Assembly: GCA_900550235.1 (NCBI GenBank) | Contig: URRQ01000002.1 | Location: forward strand, 46,214-110,213 | Origin: an uncultured Lachnospiraceae bacterium | GTDB lineage: Bacteria > Bacillota > Clostridia > Lachnospirales > Lachnospiraceae | Length of the DNA stretch: 64,000 bases | Direction: 5' to 3' | Part shown: piece after piece, positions 42,683 to 50,132 of the stretch | Numbering within the stretch: the stretch's first letter is position 1 | How the letters are laid out: the number at the start of each line of letters is the position of its first letter | The notes under the pieces: model-generated | What the model was told of the DNA's origin: nothing | Database searches by the model: none | The model's input: only the letters and a program-made list of their open reading frames with translations | Made by a program: the position numbers and the translations under genes

Positions 42683-43835
42683 CAGAGTATATGCAAGGAT
42701 TGATTTAGATGCCATTGCATATAACATGGAACAGATGAAACTGAGAATTGACGGCCATACGCAGATCATGGCAGTAATCAAAACAGATGCTTATGGTCAC
42801 GGCGCGGTGCAAGTTGCTCAAATGCTTGAAAAATATGATTATATTTGGGGGTTTGCAGTTGCTACTTTAGATGAGGCGGTCGTTCTTAGAGTTGAGGGAA
42901 TTCAAAAACCGATCCTTGTGCTTGGATGCATTTTCCCGGATCAGTATATGGAAATGCTGGATAACGATATCCGTATGAATGTCTATACAGAGGATATGGC
43001 AAAAGAAATTGCCAACATGGCAAGGCGAGAGGGAAAAACCGCATATCTCCACATAAAACTGGACACAGGAATGGGACGTCTTGGATTCTCGATCACAGAG
43101 GAGAGTGTAGAGGCAATTACAAGAATCAGCAAGCTTTCCAACGTGAAAATGGAAGGTGTATTTACACATTTTGCCAAAGCAGATGAAAAAGATAAAACAT
43201 TTACCATGCAGCAGATTCAGCAATTTGAATCTATGACAAGATTGTTAAAAGAACAAGGAGTTACATTTGAATATGAACATTGTTCCAACAGCGCAGCGAT
43301 CATAGATGTGCCGGAAGCAAAGTTTGATATTGTACGCGCGGGAATATCAACCTTTGGTCTGTATCCGTCCGAAGAGGTAGATAAAGAAGCGGTACATTTA
43401 AAGCCTGCACTTGCGCTGAAAAGTCATGTAGCATTTGTAAAAGAAATCGAGCCGGGAACATCGATCAGCTATGGAGGAACTTTTGTTGCAGAGAAAAAGA
43501 TGAAGATAGCAACGATTCCGGTCGGTTACGGAGACGGATATCCGAGAGCGCTTTCCGGAGTGGGATACGTGTTGATTCGAGGCAAAAAAGCGCCAATACT
43601 TGGACGAATCTGTATGGATCAGTTCATGGTAGATGTGACACACATCGAAGATGCAAGCTTTGGAGATAAAGTGACTCTGATCGGAAGAGACGGCAATGAA
43701 TACATTTCTGTAGAGATGTTAGGAGAATTGTCCGGAAGATTTAATTACGAATTTATCTGTGACCTTGGCAAGCGAATTCCAAGAGTCTATGTGAAAAATG
43801 GAAAAGTAGCCGAACAGGTAGATTATTTCGCTTAA
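42669..43835 (+). CDS. alr: Alanine racemase
   Basis: A 388-aa PLP racemase that makes D-alanine for peptidoglycan. The PLP lysine is Lys38 in MAVIKTDAYGHGA, and the catalytic tyrosine lies in SYGGTFVAEKKMKIATIPVG, here split over the barrel-to-C-domain joint. GMGRLGF is the mid-barrel motif. The start overlaps the end of nnr (AAGGAGC as ribosome binding site inside nnr). Order nnr-alr-mazF is common in Firmicutes. Confidence 0.96.
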   Translation: MKTYSRVYARIDLDAIAYNMEQMKLRIDGHTQIMAVIKTDAYGHGAVQVAQMLEKYDYIWGFAVATLDEAVVLRVEGIQKPILVLGCIFPDQYMEMLDNDIRMNVYTEDMAKEIANMARREGKTAYLHIKLDTGMGRLGFSITEESVEAITRISKLSNVKMEGVFTHFAKADEKDKTFTMQQIQQFESMTRLLKEQGVTFEYEHCSNSAAIIDVPEAKFDIVRAGISTFGLYPSEEVDKEAVHLKPALALKSHVAFVKEIEPGTSISYGGTFVAEKKMKIATIPVGYGDGYPRALSGVGYVLIRGKKAPILGRICMDQFMVDVTHIEDASFGDKVTLIGRDGNEYISVEMLGELSGRFNYEFICDLGKRIPRVYVKNGKVAEQVDYFA

Positions 43836-43916
43836 AAAGATAATTCTATTCAGAATACATCCGAAAAAGATGGAGATACTTACTTTTATCTTAAAGAAAT
43901 CGGAGTGTGAATAGAA

Positions 43917-44264
43917 GTGAATGTAAGACGTGGAGATATATATTATGCAGATTTGAGTCCGGTAGTAGGTTCCGAACAAGGAGGAATCCGTCCGGTGATC
44001 ATTATACAGAATGATATTGGAAACAAACACAGCCCTACAGTAATCTGTGCGGCGATTACATCTCGAATGAATAAAGCGAAGCTTCCGACTCATGTGGAGA
44101 TTGATGCAAAGAGATACCACATTGTAAAAAACTCGGTTGTATTATTAGAACAGATCAGGACGATCGATAAACAAAGATTAAGAGAACTTGTATGTCATGT
44201 AGATAAACACTTGATGTATAAAATAGATGAAGCCTTGAAGGTGAGCTTTGAGCTTCATACATAG
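43917..44264 (+). CDS. MazF/PemK-family endoribonuclease, no adjacent antitoxin
   Basis: A 115-aa MazF/NdoA-type toxin: RRGDIYYADLSPVVGSEQGG is the N-terminal signature, RPVIIIQNDIGN the central strand, and LLEQIRTIDKQRL the C-terminal motif. MazF proteins cleave mRNA at short sequences. The start is GTG at 43917, supported by GGAGTG at 43902-43907. In Bacillus, an antitoxin (ndoAI) lies between alr and the toxin. Here the 81-base gap has no frame of antitoxin length, so control must come from another locus, or the protein acts without one. Confidence 0.9.
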   Translation: MNVRRGDIYYADLSPVVGSEQGGIRPVIIIQNDIGNKHSPTVICAAITSRMNKAKLPTHVEIDAKRYHIVKNSVVLLEQIRTIDKQRLRELVCHVDKHLMYKIDEALKVSFELHT

Positions 44265-44279
44265 TAAAGGAGAAGAAAC

Positions 44280-45119
44280 ATGGAAGAAGGCAGTAGTCTA
44301 TGGGAAAGGCTGATGCATAATTTCTCAGAAGAGGACGAAGATCAAGAAGACGTGGAACGAGAGATTCTTTCTCTTGTTCAAGAAGGAAGAGAAAGAGGCT
44401 TTTTTGCAGGCGGTGAAGGTGAGTTAATTAGTAATGTGTTTGAATATAGTGAGAAAAAAGCAGAAGACATTATGACTCACAGAAAATATATCATCGGAAT
44501 CGATGGCAATGAGACATTGGAAAATGCGCTTCAGTTCATTTTAAAACAGAATCATTCCCGTTTTCCGGTATATGATGGAGATATTGATACGATTGTTGGA
44601 ATTCTTCATATTCGAGATACTATGCGTTGTTATTTTGATGAAACTTTGCGTAGCAAGCCGATCAAAGAGCTGAAAGATCACTTGCATTCCGCAAGTTTTG
44701 TTCCGGAAGGAAAACGTATCGATAAACTGTTTAAAGAAATGAAACTGAAAAAGTCTCAGCTTGTCATTGTATTTGATGAGTACGGGCAGACAGCAGGAAT
44801 CATCGCCATGGAAGATATTATCGAACAAATTGTCGGAAATATCCAAGACGAATATGATAAAGAAGAAGAGTTGATCAAAAAACTGGCGGATGGCTCGTAT
44901 CTCGTAAGCGGTGTGACCGAACTGGAAGATCTGGAGAAACTTCTTGAGATTGAATTCGATGTAGAAGATTATGGAACGATCAATGGCTTTATCGTACACA
45001 GTTTAGATCGAATTCCATCGGAAGATGAGGACTGTGTGGTAGAGTATGAAGGCTATCAGTTCCGCGTGGTTTCCGTACAAAACAATATGATACAAAGCGT
45101 TCGAATCGAGAAAAACTAA
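44280..45119 (+). CDS. CBS-domain protein with CorC/HlyC-associated domain
   Basis: A 279-aa soluble protein. A short acidic leader precedes two CBS domains (about 65-190; AEDIMTHRKYIIGID and LKKSQLVIVFDEYGQTAGI) and the C-terminal CorC_HlyC domain (about 205-278, GTINGFIVHSLDRIP). This is the soluble CorC-like type without the DUF21 membrane part, associated with divalent cation or hemolysin-like transporters. It follows mazF by 15 bases and ends before a separate promoter. I do not assign a gene symbol because the function of these stand-alone proteins in Clostridia is unclear. Confidence 0.88.
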   Translation: MEEGSSLWERLMHNFSEEDEDQEDVEREILSLVQEGRERGFFAGGEGELISNVFEYSEKKAEDIMTHRKYIIGIDGNETLENALQFILKQNHSRFPVYDGDIDTIVGILHIRDTMRCYFDETLRSKPIKELKDHLHSASFVPEGKRIDKLFKEMKLKKSQLVIVFDEYGQTAGIIAMEDIIEQIVGNIQDEYDKEEELIKKLADGSYLVSGVTELEDLEKLLEIEFDVEDYGTINGFIVHSLDRIPSEDEDCVVEYEGYQFRVVSVQNNMIQSVRIEKN

Positions 45120-45121
45120 TC

Positions 45122-45150
45122 TTGTCATGCTTTGGAAATAATGATAGAAT
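45122..45150 (+). promoter_or_regulatory. Promoter of yebC
   Basis: TTGTCA (45122-45127) and TAGAAT (45145-45150), spacer 17, immediately after the CBS-protein stop codon. Confidence 0.65.
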
Positions 45151-45188
45151 AGAAAAAGTGATTGAAAACAGATAGGAGAGATAGAAAC

Positions 45189-45917
45189 ATGTCAGGACAT
45201 TCAAAGTTTGCAAATATTAAACATAAAAAGGAAAAAAATGATGCTGCAAAGGGTAAAATCTTTACGATCATCGGAAGAGAAATTGCAGTTGCAGTAAAAG
45301 AAGGCGGACCGGATCCGGCAAATAACAGTAGACTTCGTGATGTAATCGCAAAAGCAAAATCCAACAATATGCCAAACGATACGATTGAGCGAGGAATTAA
45401 AAAAGCAGCCGGAGATGCGAACTCCGTAAACTATGAAGTTGTTACATATGAAGGATATGGACCAAACGGTGTTGCGATTATCGTAGACGCTCTTACAGAT
45501 AACAAAAACCGTACAGCTTCCAATGTGCGTAATGCATTTACAAAAGGAAACGGAAGTGTAGGAACACAAGGCTGTGTGTCTTATATGTTTGATAAAAAAG
45601 GTCAGATCATCATTGACAAAGAAGAATATGAGACAGATGCAGATGAATTGATGATGACAGCGCTCGATGCAGGTGCAGAAGATTTTTCAGAAGAGGAAGA
45701 CAGCTACGAGATCCTTACAGCGCCGGAAGATTTTAGCGCCGTTCGTCTTGCTCTTGAGGAAGCAGGAATTCCGATGGCATCGGCAGAAGTAACGATGATT
45801 CCACAGACTTGGGTAGAACTTACAGACGAAACAGATATCAAAAATATTCAAAAAACATTAGATCTTTTAGATGAGGACGATGACGTTCAAGAAGTATATC
45901 ACAACTGGGATGAATAG
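45189..45917 (+). CDS. yebC: YebC/PmpR family translation or transcription factor
   Basis: A 242-aa YebC-family protein: MSGHSKFANIKHKKEKNDA is the invariant N-terminus (usually SKWANIKHRK), then the family three-domain pattern with PNDTIERGIKKA, YEGYGPNGVAI and the acidic C-terminus. YebC proteins were long viewed as transcription regulators; some are now linked to translation of proline-rich sequences. I start at the ATG at 45189, preceded by TAGGAG; the TTG at 45162 is not credible. It is followed closely by a protein of unknown function. Confidence 0.95.
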   Translation: MSGHSKFANIKHKKEKNDAAKGKIFTIIGREIAVAVKEGGPDPANNSRLRDVIAKAKSNNMPNDTIERGIKKAAGDANSVNYEVVTYEGYGPNGVAIIVDALTDNKNRTASNVRNAFTKGNGSVGTQGCVSYMFDKKGQIIIDKEEYETDADELMMTALDAGAEDFSEEEDSYEILTAPEDFSAVRLALEEAGIPMASAEVTMIPQTWVELTDETDIKNIQKTLDLLDEDDDVQEVYHNWDE

Positions 45918-45919
45918 AA

Positions 45920-46669
45920 ATGAAAGAAAGATTGATTCAATTATTTGAAGAAGTGCAGATTCCAATCGCAAAATTCAACAAACAGAATTATGAGATCAGT
46001 TTCCAAAATCAATATGAAAAGTATAATGATTTGTTTGAAGAGATAGAAAATGCGGTTGAAAATGCAGACCAGGAAGAGAAAGTAGTCTTGGAGATTGCTT
46101 CGGTGATTCCTGAGTATGTTGAAAAGAAGCTTTCTGCACTTGGAAGTAAGCGTAAAGCAGAAAATGTAGTGATTGACTATAATTATACGATGGTAACCTA
46201 TGTGTTTCCATTGCTCAATTATAAGAAAACAGCGCATTGTAAAAAGATTACGGATAAAATGCTGGAGATTTGGAATCAGAAGATTACGAAGAATCCGATT
46301 CAAAACTCTACGTATGAATCTATTCATGAAGGCTTTAGCCAAAGATTGTGCTACATTACAACTGCGGTATGCGAAAGTCTCCAAAAACCGGATGATTGTT
46401 ATGAACTTCAGATCCTTCGAAACTATAGAGATGAGTATCTGATGTCACAAAAAGATGGAAAAGATATTGTAATGAAATATTATGATATTGCTCCAACGAT
46501 TGTAAAGCATATCAATCAAACAGAACATGCAGAGGAGATTTATAGAAATATTTATACAAAGTATCTGATGCCATGTATCAGAATGGTAGAAAGAGAAGAA
46601 CTGGAGGAATGTAAAGACACATACTGTAGTATGGTACAGGAACTTCAGCAAAAATATTTATATTCATAG
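45920..46669 (+). CDS. CFI-box protein of unknown function
   Basis: A 249-aa protein starting 3 bases after yebC. The N-terminal 130 residues are mostly helical. The conserved part is the CFI-box-like motif CYITTAVCESLQKPDDCYEL (144-163), followed by QILRNYRDEYL and, later, YYDIAPTIVKHI. Proteins with this Cys-(Tyr/Phe)-Ile motif are scattered in bacteria and have no established function; the paired cysteines may bind a metal. No signal peptide or transmembrane segment is visible. It may be cotranscribed with yebC and possibly with metY. Confidence 0.7.
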   Translation: MKERLIQLFEEVQIPIAKFNKQNYEISFQNQYEKYNDLFEEIENAVENADQEEKVVLEIASVIPEYVEKKLSALGSKRKAENVVIDYNYTMVTYVFPLLNYKKTAHCKKITDKMLEIWNQKITKNPIQNSTYESIHEGFSQRLCYITTAVCESLQKPDDCYELQILRNYRDEYLMSQKDGKDIVMKYYDIAPTIVKHINQTEHAEEIYRNIYTKYLMPCIRMVEREELEECKDTYCSMVQELQQKYLYS

Positions 46670-46682
46670 GAGGAATGACAAC

Positions 46683-47966
46683 ATGAGCAAGAACTATCAG
46701 ATTGAAACAAAATGTATTCAGTCAGGCTGGCAGCCAAAACAGGGCGAACCGAGAGTACTCCCGATTTACCAAAGCACAACATTTAAGTACGACACAAGCG
46801 ATCAGATGGGAAGACTATTCGACCTTGAGGATTCCGGATATTTTTACACAAGACTTCAGAATCCGACCAATGACGCTGTCGCTGCAAAAATTTGTGATCT
46901 AGAAGGCGGATATGCAGCCATGTTGACATCATCCGGGCAGGCAGCAAGCTTTTATGCAATTATGAATATCTGTGAAGCAGGAGATCACATTGTCTGTGCG
47001 TCTGCGCTTTATGGAGGTACATATAACCTTTATGCCCATACGATTAAGAAAATGGGAGTGGAGGCAACTTTCGTGGATCCAAATGCAAGCGAAGAAGAAA
47101 TCAGCGCAGCGTTTCAAGAAAACACAAAAGCGCTATTTGGAGAAACGATTTCCAATCCGGCTCTTGTTGTTCTTGATATTGAGAAATTTGCGAAGGTTGC
47201 ACACGCACATGGTGTTCCGCTCATTGTAGACAATACATTCGCGACACCGATCAACTGTCGTCCGTTTGAATGGGGAGCAGATATTGTGACACATTCTACA
47301 ACAAAATATATGGATGGTCATGCAATGTGTGTTGGCGGCTGTATCGTAGACAGCGGAAACTTTGATTGGGAAGCCCAGCACGATAAATATACATGTCTGA
47401 CAGAGCCGGATGAGACATATCACGGTATCGTATATACACAGAAATTCGGCAAAGGCGCTTATATTACAAAAGCAACTTCACAGCTTATGCGTGATCTTGG
47501 TTCTATTCAGTCACCGCAGAACGCATTTTTATTAAATATCGGTCTTGAGACATTACATCTTCGTATGCCAAGACATTGTGAAAATGCGTTGAAAGTTGCA
47601 GAATACTTAAAAGGACATGAGAAAGTAGCGTGGGTACATTATCCGGACCTGGAAGGCGATGAGTATCATGACCTTGCCAAAAAATATATGCCGAACGGAA
47701 CTTGCGGTGTACTCACCTTCGGTATCAAAGGCGGAAGAGATGCGTCCGTAACTCTTATGGATCATCTGAAACTTGCCGCGATCGTAACACACGTAGCAGA
47801 TGCTCGTACATCCGTATTGCATCCGGCAAGCCATACGCACCGTCAGATGAACGAGCAGGAATTATTGGAAGCAGGCGTACAGCCTGATCTGATTCGCTTT
47901 AGTGTTGGAATCGAAAATGCAGAGGACATCATTGCAGATTTAGAGCAGGCGCTTGAGACAGTATAA
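46683..47966 (+). CDS. metY: O-acetylhomoserine sulfhydrylase
   Basis: A 427-aa PLP enzyme of the Cys/Met metabolism family, making homocysteine from O-acetylhomoserine and sulfide. YQIETKCIQSGWQPKQGEPR is the N-terminus, SSGQAASFYAIMNI the cofactor loop, VDNTFATPINCRPFEWGADI the PLP Asp region and HSTTKYMDGHAMCVGG contains the PLP lysine. The long internal insertion (from about 230) is typical of MetY rather than MetB/MetC. AGGAGG precedes the ATG. No SAM riboswitch is present upstream. Confidence 0.93.
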   Translation: MSKNYQIETKCIQSGWQPKQGEPRVLPIYQSTTFKYDTSDQMGRLFDLEDSGYFYTRLQNPTNDAVAAKICDLEGGYAAMLTSSGQAASFYAIMNICEAGDHIVCASALYGGTYNLYAHTIKKMGVEATFVDPNASEEEISAAFQENTKALFGETISNPALVVLDIEKFAKVAHAHGVPLIVDNTFATPINCRPFEWGADIVTHSTTKYMDGHAMCVGGCIVDSGNFDWEAQHDKYTCLTEPDETYHGIVYTQKFGKGAYITKATSQLMRDLGSIQSPQNAFLLNIGLETLHLRMPRHCENALKVAEYLKGHEKVAWVHYPDLEGDEYHDLAKKYMPNGTCGVLTFGIKGGRDASVTLMDHLKLAAIVTHVADARTSVLHPASHTHRQMNEQELLEAGVQPDLIRFSVGIENAEDIIADLEQALETV

Positions 47967-47984
47967 GAGGAGTAGAAGTTTTCT

Positions 47985-48368
47985 ATGATTGGTGTCCATT
48001 TAAAAAGAATTCGCAAAGAAAGACATTTATCTCAAGAGCAAGTGGCACAAAGATTGAATATTTCCCGACAGGCAATTTCAAGATGGGAAAATGATCTGGC
48101 TATGCCGGATATTGATAATCTTGTAGTGCTTAGTAAATTGTATGAAGTTTCAATCGAGGAACTCCTTGGAGAAAAGGAAGTAATAAGCGAGGAAGAAACG
48201 GGGACTCTTATAGAGTCCCCGTTGCAAGAAGAGAAAAAATCTTCCGAAATTATACTAGCTTGTGCAATCATTATGAAGCATATGCCGAATTTGAAGGAGA
48301 GACGACAGAAGAACTACGTGATAAGTGGGATGAACAGACATTTGAGGAAGTTGCCTCCTATCTTATGA
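47985..48368 (+). CDS. XRE-family regulator with an aberrant C-terminus
   Basis: A 127-aa frame. Residues 1-62 are a complete HTH_3 domain (LKRIRKERHLSQEQVAQRLN and the ISRQAISRWEND recognition helix). After a linker beginning VISEEETG the frame reads SEIILACAII and then a basic stretch (MPNLKERRQKNY) that looks like out-of-frame translation of the next gene segment. Codons about 71-80 contain a perfect hairpin. The ribosome binding site AAGAGGAG is rather far (14 bases). It follows metY by 18 bases. The DNA-binding domain is probably functional; the tail probably is not natural. Confidence 0.7.
   Translation: MIGVHLKRIRKERHLSQEQVAQRLNISRQAISRWENDLAMPDIDNLVVLSKLYEVSIEELLGEKEVISEEETGTLIESPLQEEKKSSEIILACAIIMKHMPNLKERRQKNYVISGMNRHLRKLPPIL
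48197..48223 (+). other. Perfect hairpin inside the XRE gene
   Basis: AACGGGGACTC (48197-48207) pairs with GAGTCCCCGTT (48213-48223) over a 5-base loop: 11 base pairs, strongly GC for this genome. No T-run follows. It lies just before the point where the reading frame changes. Confidence 0.7.
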
Positions 48369-48745
48369 AGAGATATCCGGAAGAAGAAATCGGTTCTGTA
48401 ACAAAATTTCTTGATTACCGTACAGAGGCAAGAAAACTGGCAAAATATAAAGTGATGAAAGCTACGAAGACAGAAGATGGTTTTCAAGTGAAGATACAGG
48501 TAGAAGCATCTAATGTTTTTGAGCTGTGGGAAGAACGTTCCGATGTAGAAAAAATGAAAAAGAAGGTAGAAAATGATTCTATCGATTTTGGAGATGCACT
48601 TGCAGAAGCCTTGGAAATTGCAATTGATGAAAACGAATATGAAAAACCAAGAGAGATTGTTGTTGAAGTGAAGCAGGACGGAGAAGATGCTTATATCGAA
48701 ATGAATCAAAAAGAGATGTTAGAACGTGCTTTATTTCCAAATTAA
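48251..48745 (+). pseudogene. Truncated gene fragment, C-terminal half of an unidentified protein
   Basis: From about 48257 to 48745 another frame encodes a natural-looking, acidic sequence: YEAYAEFEGETTEELRDKWD and so on, ending in ALFPN. The only start is a TTG at 48260 without a ribosome binding site, and the sequence begins mid-domain. It resembles the C-terminal part of DUF5105-like secreted or lipoprotein sequences (weak recognition). It overlaps the 3' part of the XRE frame by about 110 bases in a different frame. The simplest reading is a deletion that fused the start of an XRE gene to the end of another gene. It could also be a real start I cannot see. Confidence 0.4.
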
Positions 48746-48758
48746 TAAGCATAATAAT

Positions 48759-48782
48759 AGGCGGTAGCACTAGCTGTCGCCT
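48759..48782. terminator. Hairpin terminator overlapping the GNAT stop codon
   Basis: AGGCGGTAGC (48759-48768) pairs with GCTGTCGCCT (48773-48782), with two G-U pairs and a 4-base loop. On the minus strand it includes the last codons of the acetyltransferase gene. Confidence 0.6.
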
Positions 48783-49285
48783 AATTGTTTGTGTAATACG
48801 TGCCGAATAAGTCCGCCGTATTTTTTTGTTGTAGTAATAATTTCAAATCCATCTTTCAAGAGGGTATTTAAACTTGCAGGATTATCCGGCGCAATTGTTG
48901 CAAGCGCAATGGTATAATCTGTATCTTTTAGCATTTCCTCTCCTTTACGCAGTAGCTTTCCTTGCAGCCCTTGCCCGCGAAATGCAGGGAAGACGGCAGC
49001 AGAGTCCATATAGACTACATGCTCTTTTTCCGCATCGCTTAGTTGTAGATATTCACCGAGATGATCTGTTTCGTTTACATCTGGGAAACGGAAGATAAAG
49101 AAACCGGCAAGAGTTTCTTCTTCAAATGCGAGAAGAGCAAACCCATGAGTGCCGTCTATATAAGAACGAAGATCCTCTTCCGAATCAATGACATACATAG
49201 AAGGATCTTTCATATTTGATCGAATTTCTTTCATAGAATTTGCGATAAGTTTCGCGTCTTTTATATCAGCTCTTTTAAAAATCAT
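48770..49285 (-). CDS. GNAT family N-acetyltransferase
   Basis: A 171-aa acetyltransferase of the GNAT superfamily. The acetyl-CoA loop appears as VFPAFRGQGLQGKLLRKGEE (the R/Q-x-x-G-x-G/A pattern), after the strand VVYMDSAAV, and ends with DNPASLNTLLKDGFEIITTTKKYGG, the usual catalytic-domain close shortened here to its key elements. The substrate is unknown. AAGGAGA is upstream of the ATG at 49285. It diverges from tepA and converges on the truncated gene fragment. Confidence 0.9.
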   Translation of the reverse strand: MIFKRADIKDAKLIANSMKEIRSNMKDPSMYVIDSEEDLRSYIDGTHGFALLAFEEETLAGFFIFRFPDVNETDHLGEYLQLSDAEKEHVVYMDSAAVFPAFRGQGLQGKLLRKGEEMLKDTDYTIALATIAPDNPASLNTLLKDGFEIITTTKKYGGLIRHVLHKQLGDS

Positions 49286-49389
49286 GAAATAAATCTCCTT
49301 TTACATTTCTTAGATTAGTTTATCAGTTTTTGGAATAAAGTACAACGTTCATTCCGATACTAATAGAAAAAACAAAGGAGCTTTTTGAA

Positions 49390-50067
49390 ATGAATGAGAA
49401 GAATGAAGAAATCAAAGAAATGGGTAGTATGGAGTTAACGAATAATAAAAAGAAACATAACATCCGTTTGCTTACTATTATAGGTGAAATTGAAGGGCAC
49501 GAAGCGGTCAATGCCAATACAAAGGCAACAAAGTACGAACACTTATTGCCAAAACTTGCTGAGATTGAAGATGATGAGGAGATAGAGGGACTTTTGATTT
49601 TATTGAATACGCTTGGTGGAGATGTAGAGGCGGGACTTGCTATCGCGGAGATGATCGCTTCGTTGAGTAAGCCAAGCGTATCCCTTGTGCTTGGTGGAAG
49701 TCATTCCATAGGGGGACCATTGGCTGTTTCCGCAGATTATTCTTTTATTGTACCAAGTGGAACAATGGTGATCCATCCGGTGCGTTCCAACGGTATGTTT
49801 ATCGGAGTGATGCAAAGCTATCGTAATATGGAGAAGACTCAGAATCGCATCACAAGATTTATCGCAGATCACTCGAAAATATCACAGGAACGGATTGAAG
49901 AATTGATGTTGGATCCAACACAACTTGTGAAAGATGTGGGAACCATGCTGGAAGGAGAAGAAGCAGTAAGAGAAGGATTGATAGATGAAGTAGGAGGGAT
50001 GAAGGATGCACTTAGTAAACTTCACCAACTGATCGAAGAAAGAAGCCATGAAAGAAATGAAATTTGA
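49390..50067 (+). CDS. tepA: ClpP-fold serine protease TepA/YmfB
   Basis: A 225-aa SppA/ClpP-like protein. TLGGDVEAGLAIAEMI is the N-terminal strand-loop; the catalytic serine is likely Ser106 in GGSHSIGGPLAVSADYS (aligning with the ASMG serine of ClpP) and the histidine is His129 in GTMVIHPVRSN. It is called translocation-enhancing protein in Bacillus. In Bacillus the gene lies directly upstream of spoIIIE, as it does here. AAAGGAG precedes the ATG. The N-terminus is charged and has no signal peptide. Confidence 0.88.
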   Translation: MNEKNEEIKEMGSMELTNNKKKHNIRLLTIIGEIEGHEAVNANTKATKYEHLLPKLAEIEDDEEIEGLLILLNTLGGDVEAGLAIAEMIASLSKPSVSLVLGGSHSIGGPLAVSADYSFIVPSGTMVIHPVRSNGMFIGVMQSYRNMEKTQNRITRFIADHSKISQERIEELMLDPTQLVKDVGTMLEGEEAVREGLIDEVGGMKDALSKLHQLIEERSHERNEI

Positions 50068-50069
50068 TA

Positions 50070-50098
50070 ATGACATAACTTCATACCGATGCTATAAT
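50070..50098 (+). promoter_or_regulatory. Promoter of spoIIIE
   Basis: ATGACA (50070-50075) and TATAAT (50093-50098), spacer 17, in the 65-base gap after tepA. Confidence 0.55.
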
Positions 50099-50132
50099 AT
50101 TATATGTATGTTTAAAATTGGGGAGGGAGTTT

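Noticed and set aside
43836..43916. MazE antitoxin in front of mazF
   Set aside because: The longest frame in the gap is 14 codons (MEILTFILKKSECE), not an antitoxin.
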